Origin: Marinobacter psychrophilus
Lineage (GTDB): Bacteria > Pseudomonadota > Gammaproteobacteria > Pseudomonadales > Oleiphilaceae
DNA length: 64,000 bases
NCBI RefSeq assembly: GCF_001043175.1
Contig: NZ_CP011494.1
Location: forward strand, 1,612,001-1,676,000
Reading direction: 5' to 3'
Below the pieces are notes generated by a model. It was not told where the DNA came from. It searched no databases and saw only the letters and a program-made list of their open reading frames with translations. A program made the translations under genes and the position numbers. Within the stretch, counting starts at the first letter, position 1. Each line of letters opens with the position of its first letter. This document shows positions 63,761-64,000 of this stretch, piece by piece.

Positions 63761-64000
63761 GTGAAAACTGAGCATCAAACCGACACTCCGATGGTCGAGA
63801 TCCGCAATGTACACAAGCGTTTTGGCGATCTGGAAGTTTTAAAAGGTATCGACCTGACGGTCAACCGCGGAAAGATCGTATCCATCATTGGCCCTTCCGG
63901 TTCTGGCAAGAGCACTTTGTTACGTTCGGTGAACCAACTGGAGGTGATTGACCAGGGTGAGATTCTTCTCGACGGCGTTCAAGTGAATCGGCCCGATATG
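63761..64000 (+). CDS. Polar amino-acid ABC transporter ATPase (cut by window end)
   Basis: The first 80 codons of a GlnQ/HisP-type ATPase: VEIRNVHKRFGDLEVLKGIDL, then Walker A GPSGSGKSTLL and NQLEVIDQGEILLDG. The start is GTG 63761; ATG 63791 is an alternative. The 3' end lies beyond the window. It completes the importer with the binding protein and two permeases. Confidence 0.92.
   Translation, partial: MKTEHQTDTPMVEIRNVHKRFGDLEVLKGIDLTVNRGKIVSIIGPSGSGKSTLLRSVNQLEVIDQGEILLDGVQVNRPDM

Overview
The window reads as one contiguous piece of chromosome from a marine gammaproteobacterium. The best guess is Marinobacter or a close relative (inference). The gene order gyrA-serC-pheA-hisC-tyrA/aroA-cmk-rpsA-ihfB-lapA-lapB is the Pseudomonas/Marinobacter arrangement. 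The tyrA-aroA fusion, the pyrD/rmf/rlmKL neighbourhood, the OsmC-YcaO fusion and the iron-dependent alcohol dehydrogenase with an SCP2-like partner fit the same group. No phage, conjugative element, IS transposase, rRNA operon or CRISPR array is visible.

Region 1 (1-11.8 kb) is a co-oriented housekeeping block: the 3' part of gyrA, then serine/aromatic/histidine biosynthesis (serC, pheA, hisC, a tyrA-aroA fusion), cmk, rpsA with a clear terminator, ihfB, the LPS-control pair lapA-lapB, and pyrF. An Asn tRNA follows on the minus strand. An identical second copy lies 14 kb further on.

Region 2 (11.9-36.7 kb) holds mixed core genes: an aspartate-type aminotransferase, uvrB, and a divergent pair made of a GNAT/C39-peptidase fusion and a RimK-like ATP-grasp ligase. 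Then come a CDF metal exporter, pyrD behind a cluster of DnaA-box-like sites, rmf with a structured 3' trailer, rlmKL, REP-like hairpins, an M18 aminopeptidase, tesA/ybbA/ybbP, an Fe-alcohol dehydrogenase operon, an M48 lipoprotein protease, htpG behind a consensus heat-shock promoter, a DUF2835 gene and dusC.

Region 3 (36.7-49.9 kb) is more accessory: katG, a decayed csbD-like fragment, nitronate monooxygenase, a LysE exporter overlapping an AraC regulator, a HiPIP below Fur-box-like sites, an ice-binding-like protein with a PEP-CTERM-like tail, small membrane proteins, an SMR exporter, a YajD HNH protein, the OsmC-YcaO fusion and tag. Long gene-poor gaps here contain remnants of coding sequence.

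Region 4 (49.8-64 kb) has two uptake/catabolism modules. The first is a phnD-phnC-phnE-phnE-HAD-DeoR operon with repeated GTTCAATTGAAC-type palindromes at its promoter and no C-P-cleaving enzyme nearby. The second is a LysR-controlled set: class-III aminotransferase, two-subunit CoA-transferase, a broken thiolase, and a polar amino-acid ABC importer whose ATPase runs off the end. The second module looks like a route that imports an amino acid, transaminates it to an oxo-acid, activates that as a CoA ester and once cleaved it thiolytically. A vWA-domain protein and a membrane-anchored J-domain protein sit between the two modules.
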